Shown piece by piece: positions 35,604-46,614 of a stretch of 64,000 nt of DNA (within the stretch, counting starts at the first letter, position 1; each line of letters starts with the position of its first letter). The position numbers and the translations under genes were made by a program. The notes beneath the pieces are model-generated. The model made no database searches and was not told where the DNA came from. It saw only the letters and a list, made by a program, of their open reading frames with translations. The stretch comes from Armillaria gallica (lineage: Eukaryota > Basidiomycota > Agaricomycetes > Agaricales > Physalacriaceae): positions 5,301,001-5,365,000 of the forward strand of contig JBANDB010000007.1 of assembly GCA_037576215.1 (NCBI GenBank). Reading direction: 5' to 3'.

Positions 35604-36005
35604 TGTTACAATTTATTTGTTTTCTTTACCTAAGTGCCTCTTATCTTATCTTCAGTGCTTATCTTATCTTATCTTATCTTATCTTATTCATAGGTCTGTG
35701 ACTCCATGGAGCCATGACAAGAGTCATGACATTGCAACACAGTCACCATTGTCCCCTTGCAATAATTCTGCATCTTCCTTGCAACAGTGCACTTATTATT
35801 AGATCACTCATTTTAGTATATAAGTACTGTAGCTCAAGCTGTATATTCCCTAGCTTTGAGCTAAAGTTTATTCATACTGAAACACATTCATTCTCACTAA
35901 GCACTAAAGCCTTAGTCTTGATGTCCTTTCATCATGAGATCTAACAGTGACTGTATGAAAGCGATATAGCCATTATTTACTTTTGATTGGACATCAGGTC
36001 TAACA
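35604..36005 (+). repeat. 5' LTR of the Ty3 element
   Basis: 402 bp, TGTTA...TAACA. It contains an expanded CTTAT pentamer run (about 35,643-35,690), the main reason it is longer than the 3' LTR, and a TATATAAG promoter-like box at 35817-35824. The sequence just after it starts ATTAGCTC; I could not match it to a tRNA primer. Confidence 0.9.
35817..35824 (+). promoter_or_regulatory. TATA box in the Ty3 LTR
   Basis: TATATAAG lies mid-LTR and is conserved at 46015-46022 in the 3' LTR and 48637-48644 in the second element. The conservation across three diverged LTRs supports a promoter role. Confidence 0.55.
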
Positions 36006-36224
36006 ATTAGCTCAAAGCTTTTCTTACTCCTCAACCAGAGCCTTCATGGAGAATGACAACACTATCATTATAGCCAGCACCCTGGCCCCCAGTGCTCTCC
36101 TTCTCACCACTGCAATAGTTATTGCTGTCAGGTTTCACAGGACAGCCTGTAGAAATGAACTTCCAGCACTCTCCCCTCCCCCACCGTCATTATTAACCAA
36201 CAGATAAATCCCCAACCCGTCAAC

Positions 36225-39200
36225 AATGGCATCCTGCTCCAGTAGCAGCCGATCCATGCACCCATACTGTAACGAGCAGCACTAGTCAACAACATCCTTA
36301 CAATCAATGGAGAAACAGAGGACAGTCTTCAATTGAATAATGGGAACATTCAGGAAAGAAGACCTCCCACCCCTCCCTGAAGATGCACACCTTTCATCAT
36401 CCTCTCAACCACCAGCTCTACTAGCTCTACCCTGTATGTCATTTGAACTCCCTCCCCTCTTTCAGAGGATGACCTCGCTGAGCACTCAGTACGATTCCAG
36501 CTGGGCCACCACTCCAGGCCTGCCACTCCTGGGTAAAGAGTTGCACAGTTCCCTACCCGGGTGCACCTGGACCCAACCTGCCAGGTCCTAGGTACCAAAA
36601 TGCCTGACCCGGGTCTTAAAAACCCGGGTGTTACAGGTGCGGGTCCCAGGTTTGGCATGGGTGCATACGGGTTTTGTACATATAGCATATGTCTATGGGG
36701 GTTTTCGAGGTCGCTGAATCCGAATCTCTTATCAGATTTTTGATCGGACATCTCCCCGATCCAAAATAGTGATCAGAAACTATTTTTATATTAGCTTTAG
36801 TCATTCATCTATTTCTTTCTGAGTGCGCTTCATCATATAAATTTTATTTGCATTGGTGATAAAGTGTTTTCGAGGTCGTAGAATTTGATTATGGCATCCC
36901 ATCATAAATCGGGAATGATCTTGAGCTGTGGTAAGCATCCGAAGCTTTTTCTCCATTTTCTTGATCTTTTTCAATTGATTGCAACAAGCTATATATGAGC
37001 CAAGTTCAAGACATCGGTGGGCGTTTATATGTTTTCAATAGTGTAGAATTTGATTATAGTCACCGATCAATATATGGAGTTGATCCTGAGGCACAGTAGG
37101 CATCCGGAGCTACCTTGTTATATCTTGCAGTCTTTTACCCCTTATTTCCTAGTTCACAGACATACTCTGTAGATTGTTTGAATGGTCATCTAAGGGTTTT
37201 CTGGGTCGCGGACTTCGAATATGACCTTCGATCATTGATCCAACAACTCCCTGAGTAATTATACCTGTATTACACAGAATTTACATGTCTTTTTGCAGGT
37301 TTTTCATGTTTATTTGACCTCTCAGTCCTTCCAGAGCTCGCAAATTTTATCTATGAAGCATGTGTGGGTCCCATGTGGGTCACCTGTGGGTAGAACCATC
37401 TCAGAATGCTTTGACCTGGACCTGTTTGGGGACCTGGACCTGCTAACCCATGAGTCCGAGTTTTGGATAAATTGAAAACCTGGACCCAGGTCTTTCCATG
37501 GATCCACCCGAGTCCTAGTAGGAACCGTGCAACTCTTTACTCCTGGGTTTGAATCCAGCAACTCTCTTGGGGATACCTGGGCACCAGCTCCAGCACCCCC
37601 AACCCTATTCAGTCCTGGTGACCTTTGGGACAATCTTACCATTTCATACAGCATTTACTTCCCAGCTGACTCTGGCTCTCCCGATGCCTGGACCCCTCCC
37701 CCTGCCTCAGCCAACTATCCTAGCATCACCCAATGGGACCAGCCCATCCAGCACCAGGAGCTCGCACCCAAGCCTGCACCAGTCATTGAAGAACCAGTCG
37801 CTGGACCATCCCACACCATCCAATCTGCCTGGCAAGAAATCAACGAATGTCACCTTGCAGTATCCCTCAATCGATTCAGGGAATCAACAAGGTTTGGAAG
37901 GTGGCCAAGTGAGACAAGTGGCTCAGACACTGCCATGGAGCCACTTCCCCAAGCAGAGTATGTCAATGGGATCCACGGAGGGAGCCCTGTGTCCTCAATC
38001 CTGGAGGTCCAACCCCTCCCCGAGGCAGCTCCCTGTCCCCCTCCAATGATGCTAACTGATGCCATTTACCTATTTGAAATGGACAAACTTACTCATATGC
38101 CAGACATTTTACTACAAGTGGACTACAACAGTTTATTTAGATACTTTGCCTACAGATTACTATCTGACCTGGCATGGGCAAATACTGATGCTAGAACCAA
38201 TTATTCTTACTTTTCTAGCATTCACATTCCATGCAACAATATTCTACAGACAGAGGCTGGCTGATATGCCTGCCTTCTCTATAATGATATTCACCCAGAT
38301 GCACCAATGAGAGTGCTAAGCCCCTATCAGAAGATCGTGATTGATCTACCTCTGGATGACCAGATTCAGGCACCAATGCTGGATGAACCCCTGCAAGCAC
38401 CTCACCGCGCCCCAATCATAACACCTTTCAACTATGTCAGAGGATAGGCACCACCAGGAACCTATAGCAAAGGATACCTACTATTTGCCGGGGCTGTGGA
38501 AGCGTCTGGAAGCGGCGGTGGTCAACCACCCCCATCTCAACCCCTGCCACCCGTCATACCCCAAAAATGAACATTACCACGACATCTCGCCCCGCCAAAG
38601 CCACCAGATCCACCTGCTCCCTGGGTATTAACCACCGGAGATGTTGCTCCCTACAATGACTTCAAGCCAAAAATCTTAAAAGAAGTCGATGATTTCAGTG
38701 GAGATTCTAATGACATCTCTCGCTTCTTCCAAAAGTGCGAACTGCACTTTGACCTATTCAACAGGCACTTCTGGCACCATCCCCACAGAGTCATCTTCTG
38801 TGTCTCATGATTCAGAGGAGACACCCAGAAATGGTGGGAGTTGGGAGCCAGAATGTTGGGAAGAAATGCTGACAGGGAGCAGTTATACCCCTCATATGAA
38901 GATTTTACAGTGGAGATCAGATGGAGGTTGTGGAAGGATTCAGATACACAAATAAAGCATGTGCAATAGGAGAAACTCAGACAGATGACCTACCAGGATG
39001 GCGACCAATTCTTCCAGAAGTTTGAAGAACTGGCGTATGATGCCGGGGTATGCGATAACGAGCAAGTCATGCTCACCCAAATCAAGAAAGCCACCCACAA
39101 AAACAGCAAAAACACAATCTATGCAGTGGATGGAGAAGTGCCAACCACTTACAAAGGGTGGAAGATCTGCTTACTCCATATGGACTATAACTACTGCCTC

Positions 39201-39548
39201 AAGCAAGTGGAAGGAACTACGGCTGGACGAATTGATTCCAAGCCACAGGCACAGAAGATGACCATGTCACAGAAGACTGGTCAAACACCTGCATACACAC
39301 CAGAGAAGAAAACAGCTACCAGGACAACATATGGAGGATGTGGCGCACCAATGGATGTCAACACGGCACAGGCAGCAGCAAAGTGTTTCTGATGTGGTCA
39401 ACTCAGCCACTTCAAACATGACTGCCCCCATGCGCCTAAATCCAGGGAAGAAGCCATGCGCTAACTCAATTATTACTGGGACACACGTCCAACAGAAGAG
39501 AAGACCGACTCAAAGATTGAGGAGGTAAAAGATGATGCCAGGAAGTAA
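36225..39548 (+). pseudogene. Ty3 gag, interrupted by a hAT-like insertion
   Basis: Gag forms the virus-like particle. It starts near MASCSSSSRSMH (36225) by analogy with the second element (49009). A Pro/Ser-rich N-terminus runs into the insertion at 36534 and resumes after 37547 (GDTWAPAPAPPTLFS). The capsid-like core is at about 38,680-39,250 (DFSGDSNDISRFFQKCELHF, QKWWELGA, QFFQKFEELAYDAGV). A CCHC knuckle follows near 39,385 (CF-x-CGQLSHFKHDC) with TGA in place of Arg. The frame ends at TAA 39546-39548. Several frameshifts and TGA/TAG codons break it. Confidence 0.75.
36534..37539. mobile_element. Non-autonomous hAT-like element with internal tandem repeats
   Basis: The insertion is bounded by the 8-bp direct repeat CTCCTGGG (36526-36533 and 37540-37547), the usual hAT target duplication length. 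The inverted ends are TAAAGAGTTGCAC, one mismatch, then GTTCC, on the left and its complement on the right. Sub-terminal ACCTGGACC motifs recur near both ends. The interior holds four diverged units of about 155-165 bp starting at about 36711, 36866, 37031 and 37196, each opening with GTTTTC and a GTCG..GAAT-like block. No transposase frame is present, so it must have been mobilised by another element. Confidence 0.78.
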
Positions 39549-41336
39549 ATGATTCAACTTACCTGGCCAAGGACTCAGTTTCATCTGGTACGCATATCAC
39601 ATACACTAGTCAGACTTATTGTATGCCTGTAGTTATTAATGCACATTCAAATATACCCATGGATATGACTTCCAGACCAGAAACTAAGCAAGAATCAACA
39701 GTACAGAAAGCTGTCATTAAGCTACCAGCTAAACATTTGGCAAGTAGCCCATCACGGGTGAAAGCATCAAACGACAAGTCACCTACCATAGTGACACCCA
39801 TCATAACAGTTTGACTGGATGGGACAGGGGAACAAACACTTAGCATTCCCCCTGGCAAAATGGCTCCACGGAGCTCCAGCCTTGCTGGAGAATTCGAGGG
39901 AATAGCTTCAGCAAAACCTCCTCTGGTAACAGAGATCACTGTAAGGATATCGAAGTCTAAATCCCTTATCCATCAAGGGGCTTCAGCAAAGACCAAGGAC
40001 TTAATTGACCCTGTGCAAGAGACCCCTACCACCAGGAACAAGGGGGCCTGAACAAGGTGGGAGATGCCTAAGGTACATATGATTGAAGTCCCTGATGAAG
40101 AAGACGATACTAGCTTTCAAATGAGCATGAAGGCTAATTTAACACCCCCTGTAGCGCCTGAGGTGACCCAGTCGACAGTAGCCGAGCCTCCAGGCCCTGG
40201 TGCGAAGACTGAGAAGGTCACACATGAATGGCTCAAACCTTTCAGAGCTGAATGGACCCTATGTGGGATTAAGGACATAGGAACAGAGTCGGAAGCAAAA
40301 GTGATTTTAAAGAATTGGATTCATAAGACACGCACCAGGGAGGCCATTGATGAGATGATTGAAGGAATGTGGAAGGCAATGTGAGTCAATGCTCTCTGCT
40401 GGCTTGAGGAACTATGACAACCAAAGCAGTACATCAGCAAACTAAGCAGGAAAGGGAAGGATCTAGCAATCGACATCAAAATCGAGACCCTAGAAAACAC
40501 TACCAAAATCTCTACTTCTGCCTTAATAGACAGCAGGTGCACCAGTAGCACCATCAACCGAGCATTTGTCAAAAAATATAACATTCCTACTCATGCAACT
40601 GCTGCACCAATCCCAGTCTACAATGCTGATAGAACCAGGAATCGAGGGGGAGCCATTACCAAATATGCTGAGATCTGTCTCAAGATTGGAGATCATGTGG
40701 AATGGATAGACTTAGCCATCACTGATTTGGGCAATCAACAAATCTTCCTTGGTCATGATTGGCTAGCAAGGCACAATCTACTTGTCAATTGGAAGACTGG
40801 AAAATTAACATTTGCATGATGCCAATGCCACAAAATTCCATTTGTACTCCCTGACACTGATCCTGATGACAAGTGGGACAAAGAGCTAGAGGAGGGCAAA
40901 ACCATTCTCGCAATAGACTTTACACAGGCCATTCTTATATGCGCTTATCACATGAATGACCTGGCTGCCAAAGCCAATGCAGACAAGAAGACAAAGATGT
41001 TTGAGGAAATGGTCCCAGACTGGTGTAGGGATTTCAACGACTTGTTTGACAAAGACAATTTCGACGAACTCCCTGAACCAAAGATGTGGGACCATGCAAT
41101 AGAACTCATCCCAAATACAAGTGCCAATCTCAACTGCAAAGTCTACTCCCTCAATCGTAATGAACAAGGAGAGCTCAACAAGTTTTTGGATGAGAACCTC
41201 TCGAGTGGGCAGATACGACCATCAAAGTCGCCCATGGCATCACCCTTCTTCTTTGTTAAAAAGAAGGATGGCAAGTTGTGACCAGTACAGGACTATCGCA
41301 AGCTCAATGAGATGATAATCAAGAACCATTACCTGC

Positions 41337-43045
41337 TGACACACTTGAAAAGCATTCACACATGTAATTTCGTGAAATGTATCAATACATACATTTTATA
41401 AAAGCTAGATACCGAGGAAATGAAATATACTTTAGAGCGCAATGTCCTAAGTGCAGGCAATGCAATACCTTGAGTGATGCTCGGTGGAGTGCATGACTTA
41501 ATTGTAGAGTGATACCATAAGGGTCACACTAAGTCTAAAGTCCCAGCACTTGACACTGAATACACTGACAATGCACAGAAGATGTGTGCTAAGAATAGAA
41601 CCAGTGAAGCTCAGGAGATAATTGATACTTCATGCAACCTTGATCTATGACACACAAGGCACTGCCATGCCAGGAGCTAGCGCTCTAGACCTCAGAATGT
41701 GTGGAATTGAAGTAAGACTGATGTCTCTGACTTCGGCTGATGCGTGTGAGGCCTAGACTAGAAACTAGTGGTCCTAGAAGACCATAGAAATCACTAGAAG
41801 ATATTATTACTATAAAGGTGAGTTGCGCTCTAGGCTACAACTCTGAGGAGATACTAGGCGATGTCAGTACACATGGATAGCACAGCTAACCGATGTTGTG
41901 CAGCTGAGAGACCAGGATCTGGCCCCAAGCTGGAGCTCTGAGTAAGCGCCAAGCAATGGCATGATTATGGCAACATGCATGGCACCCAGGAAAGGAAGTC
42001 CTGCAAGCCAAGAATTACTATTTCAGGTTGTATTAATTTGTAGAGCATGTTGTATATAAATACTGTAGTATAGTAATAGTGTACAAGTTTCGGACCCCCC
42101 TTGTTGGAGCGCAAAAGCCCTCAGCTTAGCGCTCTAGCTTTGGGATTAGTTTGTAGCTTCAAGTGAGAGAATAAACCTTTTATTGATAACATTTGAGTGA
42201 CTTGAGTAGCGTGTGAGGTGTAGAAAGCTAGCATGGGACTTGTGTATGGTTTGAGTGATTGGTTGACTGCGCTCTACCCTGAGAATAAGAGATATTGTGT
42301 CATTGCGGACGTGCTCTTGAGTTTTGAGGGTTTCTTGTGACACGCAGTGCTACAGGTGGCAGAGGTTCAAACCCTTTGGTCTGGTTAGTGTTTGTGCAGA
42401 GGCCTTCTTTTAATGCACGGTGCTACAGGCAGCACAGGTTCAAACCCTGTGGTCTGATTAGTGCGCGCTTGAGGGTTCTCATTTCCGCAAGTGGCAGAGG
42501 TTCAAACCCTTTGGCTTGTTGGACGGGGTTTATTTGGTTATTGTGTCTCTGGATCACATAGGTTCGAACCCTGTGGGTCTACAATCGGTTTTGGAAGCTT
42601 GAGTGCGTGGGTTCAAATCCTGTGGCTTGAGTGGACATTTTGTGAAGGGTTTCTGCTTAGAGCGCAAGCTTTGAGTCATGTTTAGGGTGTGTTTAAGTTG
42701 CTTGTGGTCACCTGGGTATGTCACGTGAGGCTTATTGAGGGTTTTGTTGGTGTGTGGCAACGTGTTGTGTATTGTAGTACACCTTGCCTTGAGGCCTGGC
42801 GACATCTGTCGCCCCTCTTGTTATAAAAGCCTTTGGACTTAGAGAGATCTAGATACCCTACGAGCGCTATTGCTATATGTGTGTATTGTATATTCTGAGA
42901 GTTTAGTTGTATTGCTTCAATCTGCATCTATTGCATAATATCCCCCCAAGAACTTTGAGGGTTTGTGTGTGTAGTGTTGGGTGTGGGTGTGATCAGTGTC
43001 TTCAACGCTGTTGCATTTATAGCCTGCATGCACAGAGTCTCTTCA
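41337..43045. mobile_element. 1.7-kb TG...CA insertion inside Ty3 RT (solo-LTR-like)
   Basis: Comparison with the intact junction in the second Ty3 element (near 62,640) shows that 1709 bases were inserted between the codons for Tyr-Pro and Leu-Pro-Leu. The insert begins TGACACACTTG and ends GTCTCTTCA. It is flanked by CTGC (41333-41336) and CCAC (43046-43049), which I read as one CCGC target duplication decayed on opposite strands. It has TATA-like boxes near 42,050 and 42,820 and AATAAA near 42,171, but no coding frame. It could be a solo LTR or a non-autonomous element; the family is unknown. Confidence 0.6.
42340..42640 (+). repeat. Five tandem tRNA T-arm-like units
   Basis: The motif GGTTCAAACCC or a close variant occurs near 42,366, 42,437, 42,501, 42,561 and 42,609. 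In most copies it is flanked by short complementary arms (for example CACAGG ... CCTGTG), making a T-arm-like hairpin and a polymerase III B-box-like sequence. Spacing is about 48-73 bases. No complete tRNA cloverleaf or A box is evident, so these are not tRNA genes. Confidence 0.5.
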
Positions 43046-45829
43046 CCACTTCCTCTCATCTTGGAACTAATGAACAAATTATGAGGCACCAAGTACTTCT
43101 CTAAACTCGACGTTTGATGGGGGTACAATAATGTATGCATCAAAGATGGCGACGAATGGAAAGCAGTGTTCAGAACAAACCAGGGCTTATTCAAGCCAAC
43201 CATCATGTTCTTTGGGCTCACTAATTTGCCTGCCACCTTTCAATGGATGATGAACGACATTTTCAAAAACCTCATCATGTTGGGAGCCATGACCATCTAT
43301 CTCAATGACATCTTAATTATGTCCAAGACCAAGGAGGAACATTGCTGCATCACACGTGAAGTTCTAAAAGTCCTACAGAAGAACAAGCTATTCCTTAAAG
43401 CGGAGAAATGCAAGTTTGACACTCTAGAAACAGAGTATCTTAGGGTAATCATTAGTGAAAGAAGTATCTGCATGGATCCAGGCAAAATCCAAGAGATAGC
43501 AGAATGGCCCATACCCACCAAAAAGCAACAACTCCAGTCGTTCTTAGGCTTCACCAACTTCTACTAACAATTCCTAAAAGGATATAGCAAGGTCATCAAA
43601 CCCATGATGCAGCTAATGGGGAATGATCTATGGAGATGGGGCAAAGTGCAGCAGAAGGCTTTTAACCAATTAAAGAGACAATTGGCAGAGGACATGGTAT
43701 TAGCAATACCAACAGAGGGAGGCAAGTTTCGTGTGGAAGTGGATGCTAGTGAGGGGGCAATAGGCACTGTTTTGTCACAAGAACAGGACAGAAAATGGTG
43801 CTCTGTCACATTTTTATCCAAATCCCTCACAGTTATGGAACGAAATTACGAGATCTACGACAAGGAATTGCTCGCCATCATGCTTGCTCTCAATGAATGG
43901 AGGCATTACCTGGTGGGGGCAGCTCAAAATTTCGAAATCTGGATGGATTATTAGAATCTCCAGTATTTCTGAAAACCCCAGAAGCTGAATCGACAACAAG
44001 CGCATTGGGTAACTGAGCTGGCAGAATACCATTTCTCTCTTCACCACAAGCCAGGCATAGCCAACAAGAAAGCTGACTTACTTAGTCAAAGAGTGGACCA
44101 CAAACAAAGCAAAGACGATAACGATGAAATTGTAGTTCTAAAACCTGAGCACTTCCGAGTAATGGTTATGCCTACCATAGAAGAAACTCAGATGAAGATC
44201 AAACATGCCATGCTTGACCACCACTCATGGGACAAGAATGTCTCTGGATCCCTTAACCACAATCGAGGAATGAAGATAGAGAATGGACTAATCTATTATG
44301 ATGGCCAAATCTATATTCCCCGAGATCATGTGTTATGAGGAGAAATTATTGCATGGTCTCATGACCACATCACTGTGAGACACCCAGGTGTTAAAAAGAC
44401 CAAGGAACTCATCCTACAAGAGTACTGGTGGCCCAAAATGAAGAAGGACATGGAGGCCTATATTTGCACCTGCGAGACATGCCAACAAACCAAGTCGAGC
44501 ACTCAAGCAAAGGTGGCACCCCTTCACCCCAATATCATCCCTTTCAGGCCATGGACTCACATTTTCATCGACATGGTCACCAGATTACCCCTTTGCCATA
44601 GTTACAATGCCATCTTAATGATTGTCAACTGATTCTCAAAAGAAATCATCCTAATCACATGCTCCACAGAACTTTCATCAGAAGGATATGCAAAAATTCT
44701 ACGCGATGAAGTCTATGCCAAGCATGGAATGCCACAAGTAGTCATCTCCAACCGAGGAATGGTGTTCGTCTCAAAATTCATAAAGGACCTCTACGACTTG
44801 CTCCAGATCAAGAGCAACACTTCAACTGCCTTTCACCCTCAGACAGATGGTCAGACAGAATGAGTCAACCAAGAAGTTGAAAAATACCTTTGCCTTTTTG
44901 TTAACCATCTTCAGGACAACTGGGTGGAATGGTTATCCCTCGCCACCTTCGCTCACAACAACCGCACCCATTCAGCCACCGATAAATGCCTGTTCGAAGT
45001 CAACTATGGCTATAATGCCCATGTCTTACCAGGGGCCAAGCCCCAGACACCATTCCAAACCCCTGCCTCTGCCATGTTCATCTCCAAAATGCAGGAGATC
45101 CATGCTGCAGCCAAACAATCCCTTGAGAAAGCCGCTGACTAAATGAAAGCCCAGTACAACAAAAAGAAACGCCCTGCGATTGAGTATCAAGTAGGAGACA
45201 AGTTTTGGCTCGACACAACCAACCTTCATCTCTCTCAACCAAAGAAGAAGCTTGCAGACAAGCGAATGGGCCTCTTTGCGATCATTGCAAAGAAGGGAGC
45301 CTCAGCATACACTCTCAAACTCCCGACCAACTGGCATATCCATCCAACATTCAATGAAGCACTCCTCACTCCATATACACCACCTGCATTCCCAAACCAA
45401 GAGCAGCCACCGCCACCTCCACCAGACCTAATTGAAGGTGCTGAACATTACAAAGTTAAAAAGATACTTGACAGTAGACTTTGCAAAGTATGGGGGAAGA
45501 AGGGAGAGCCACCCAGGAGGGTTACCAACTACTTCATCAAATGGAAAGGCTATGGACCAGAGTCAAACAGTACAAGAGGACCAAATGGACATGGATGAAC
45601 TCATTGAGGAATTCCTCATAGACCACGTCGATACAGTACTCAATCATGCTCTGGAGGATTGGAGATTTTATATAGATCCCTTTACCAGCAAACGAGTTTG
45701 GTACAACCAAGAAGCAATGTGGGATGAGTTTGAAGGACCTGACGAACAGGCAATGCAGAGCAAATCACCTTATGAACCAGAGAGCATACCATAACAGCAG
45801 TCAGGACGCCTGCCTTAACAAGGGGGTAA

Positions 45830-46203
45830 TGTTATGATTTATTTGTTTTCTTTATCTAAGTGCCTCTTATCTTATCTTATCTTATCCATAGGTCCATGAC
45901 TCCATGGAGCCATGACAAGAGTCGTGACATTGTAACACAGTCACCATTGTCCTCTTGCAATAATTCTGCTTCTTCCTTGCAATGGTGCACTTATTATTAG
46001 ACCACTCATTTTAGTATATAAGTACTGTAGCTCAAGCTGTATATTCCCTAGCTTTGAGCTAAAGTTTATTCATATCGAAACACATTTATTCTTGCTAAGT
46101 GCTAAAGCCTTAGTCTTGATGTCCTTTTATCACGAGATCTAACAGTGACTGTATGAAAGCGATATAGCTGTTATTTACTCTTGATTGGACATCAGGTCTA
46201 ACA
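45830..46203 (+). repeat. 3' LTR of the Ty3 element
   Basis: 374 bp, TGTTA...TAACA, aligned with the 5' LTR apart from a shorter CTTAT run. Many differences are CA in one LTR against TG in the other. Confidence 0.9.
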
Positions 46204-46614
46204 CCTCCCCTTCTTGTACATTCAGTAATATTCAAATTTAATATTGTTGTTTTCATTTCTGTGCCACATGAAAGGTTGGTCTTACAGACCAAACACTCAA
46301 CATGAATCAAACAGTGAATAACAGGATCAAAGATATGTAGATTATGTGCTAGCATTATGGAAAACGATAGTGTATGGAAAGCAGAGGTAGGGGAATGGAA
46401 GTAAAAGGTAAGTAGCCAAAATAGGAACCATGGGATTATATGAGTAGGTACAAGCATGTGATAATATGTAGTAAGTGGGCTTACACTCACCTGACTTTTG
46501 AAAGAAAGAAACATTGCACAAGAAAGAAAGAAAAACCATCAATATAGTAGAAAGGACAAGAGGACAAGATCAACTAGGGCAGCATTAAAAAACCCAATGG
46601 GAAAAAGCCATGCC
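46204..46614. other. Non-coding, possibly 3' part of the minus-strand chromovirus
   Basis: No coding frame is recognised. The position just beyond the chromodomain end of the minus-strand fragment suggests element 3' sequence or LTR, but no partner copy is in the window. Confidence 0.3.

Larger units (their letters stand above)
39535..45794 (+). pseudogene. Ty3 pol: protease, RT, RNase H, integrase, chromodomain; multiply broken
   Basis: Pol follows gag in the -1 frame. Protease reads ALIDSRCTSS near 40,520 (DSG has become DSR). Reverse transcriptase begins before 41,336, is cut by the insertion 41337-43045, and resumes at GTKYFSKLDV; its YxDD box reads YLND (43298-43309). RNase H starts VEVDASEGAIG near 43,740. 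Integrase has the HHCC region at about 44,360-44,490, IDMVTRLPL, then VISNRGMVF (expected SDRG) and HPQTDGQTE. The chromodomain (HYKVKKILDSR ... NYFIKWKGYGPES) is near 45,450-45,570, followed by a frameshift; the frame ends at 45794. Nonsense codons at about 41279, 43564, 43954, 43969, 44336, 44630, 44861 and 45140 all fit C-to-T change. Confidence 0.85.
35604..46203 (+). mobile_element. Ty3 (Gypsy) chromovirus, complete but decayed, carrying two nested insertions
   Basis: The two LTRs (35604-36005 and 45830-46203) begin TGTTA and end TAACA, and the flanks carry the 5-bp duplication CCTCC (35599-35603 and 46204-46208). A polypurine tract AACAAGGGGGTAA (45817-45829) abuts the 3' LTR. The gag, protease, reverse transcriptase, RNase H, integrase and C-terminal chromodomain are all recognisable, in that order. 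The element is split by a hAT-like insertion (36534-37539) in gag and a TG...CA insertion (41337-43045) inside reverse transcriptase. Several nonsense codons, a lost protease Gly and Asp-to-Asn changes in two active sites make it inactive. The copy at 48434 onward is a close relative. Confidence 0.9.

Noticed and set aside
35643..35690. CTTAT repeats as a possible CRISPR-like or regulatory array.
   Set aside because: A simple pentamer microsatellite within an LTR, shorter in the partner LTR.
42366..42620. tRNA genes, suggested by GGTTCAAACCC motifs.
   Set aside because: No A box, anticodon arm or acceptor stem can be placed around any of the five motifs.
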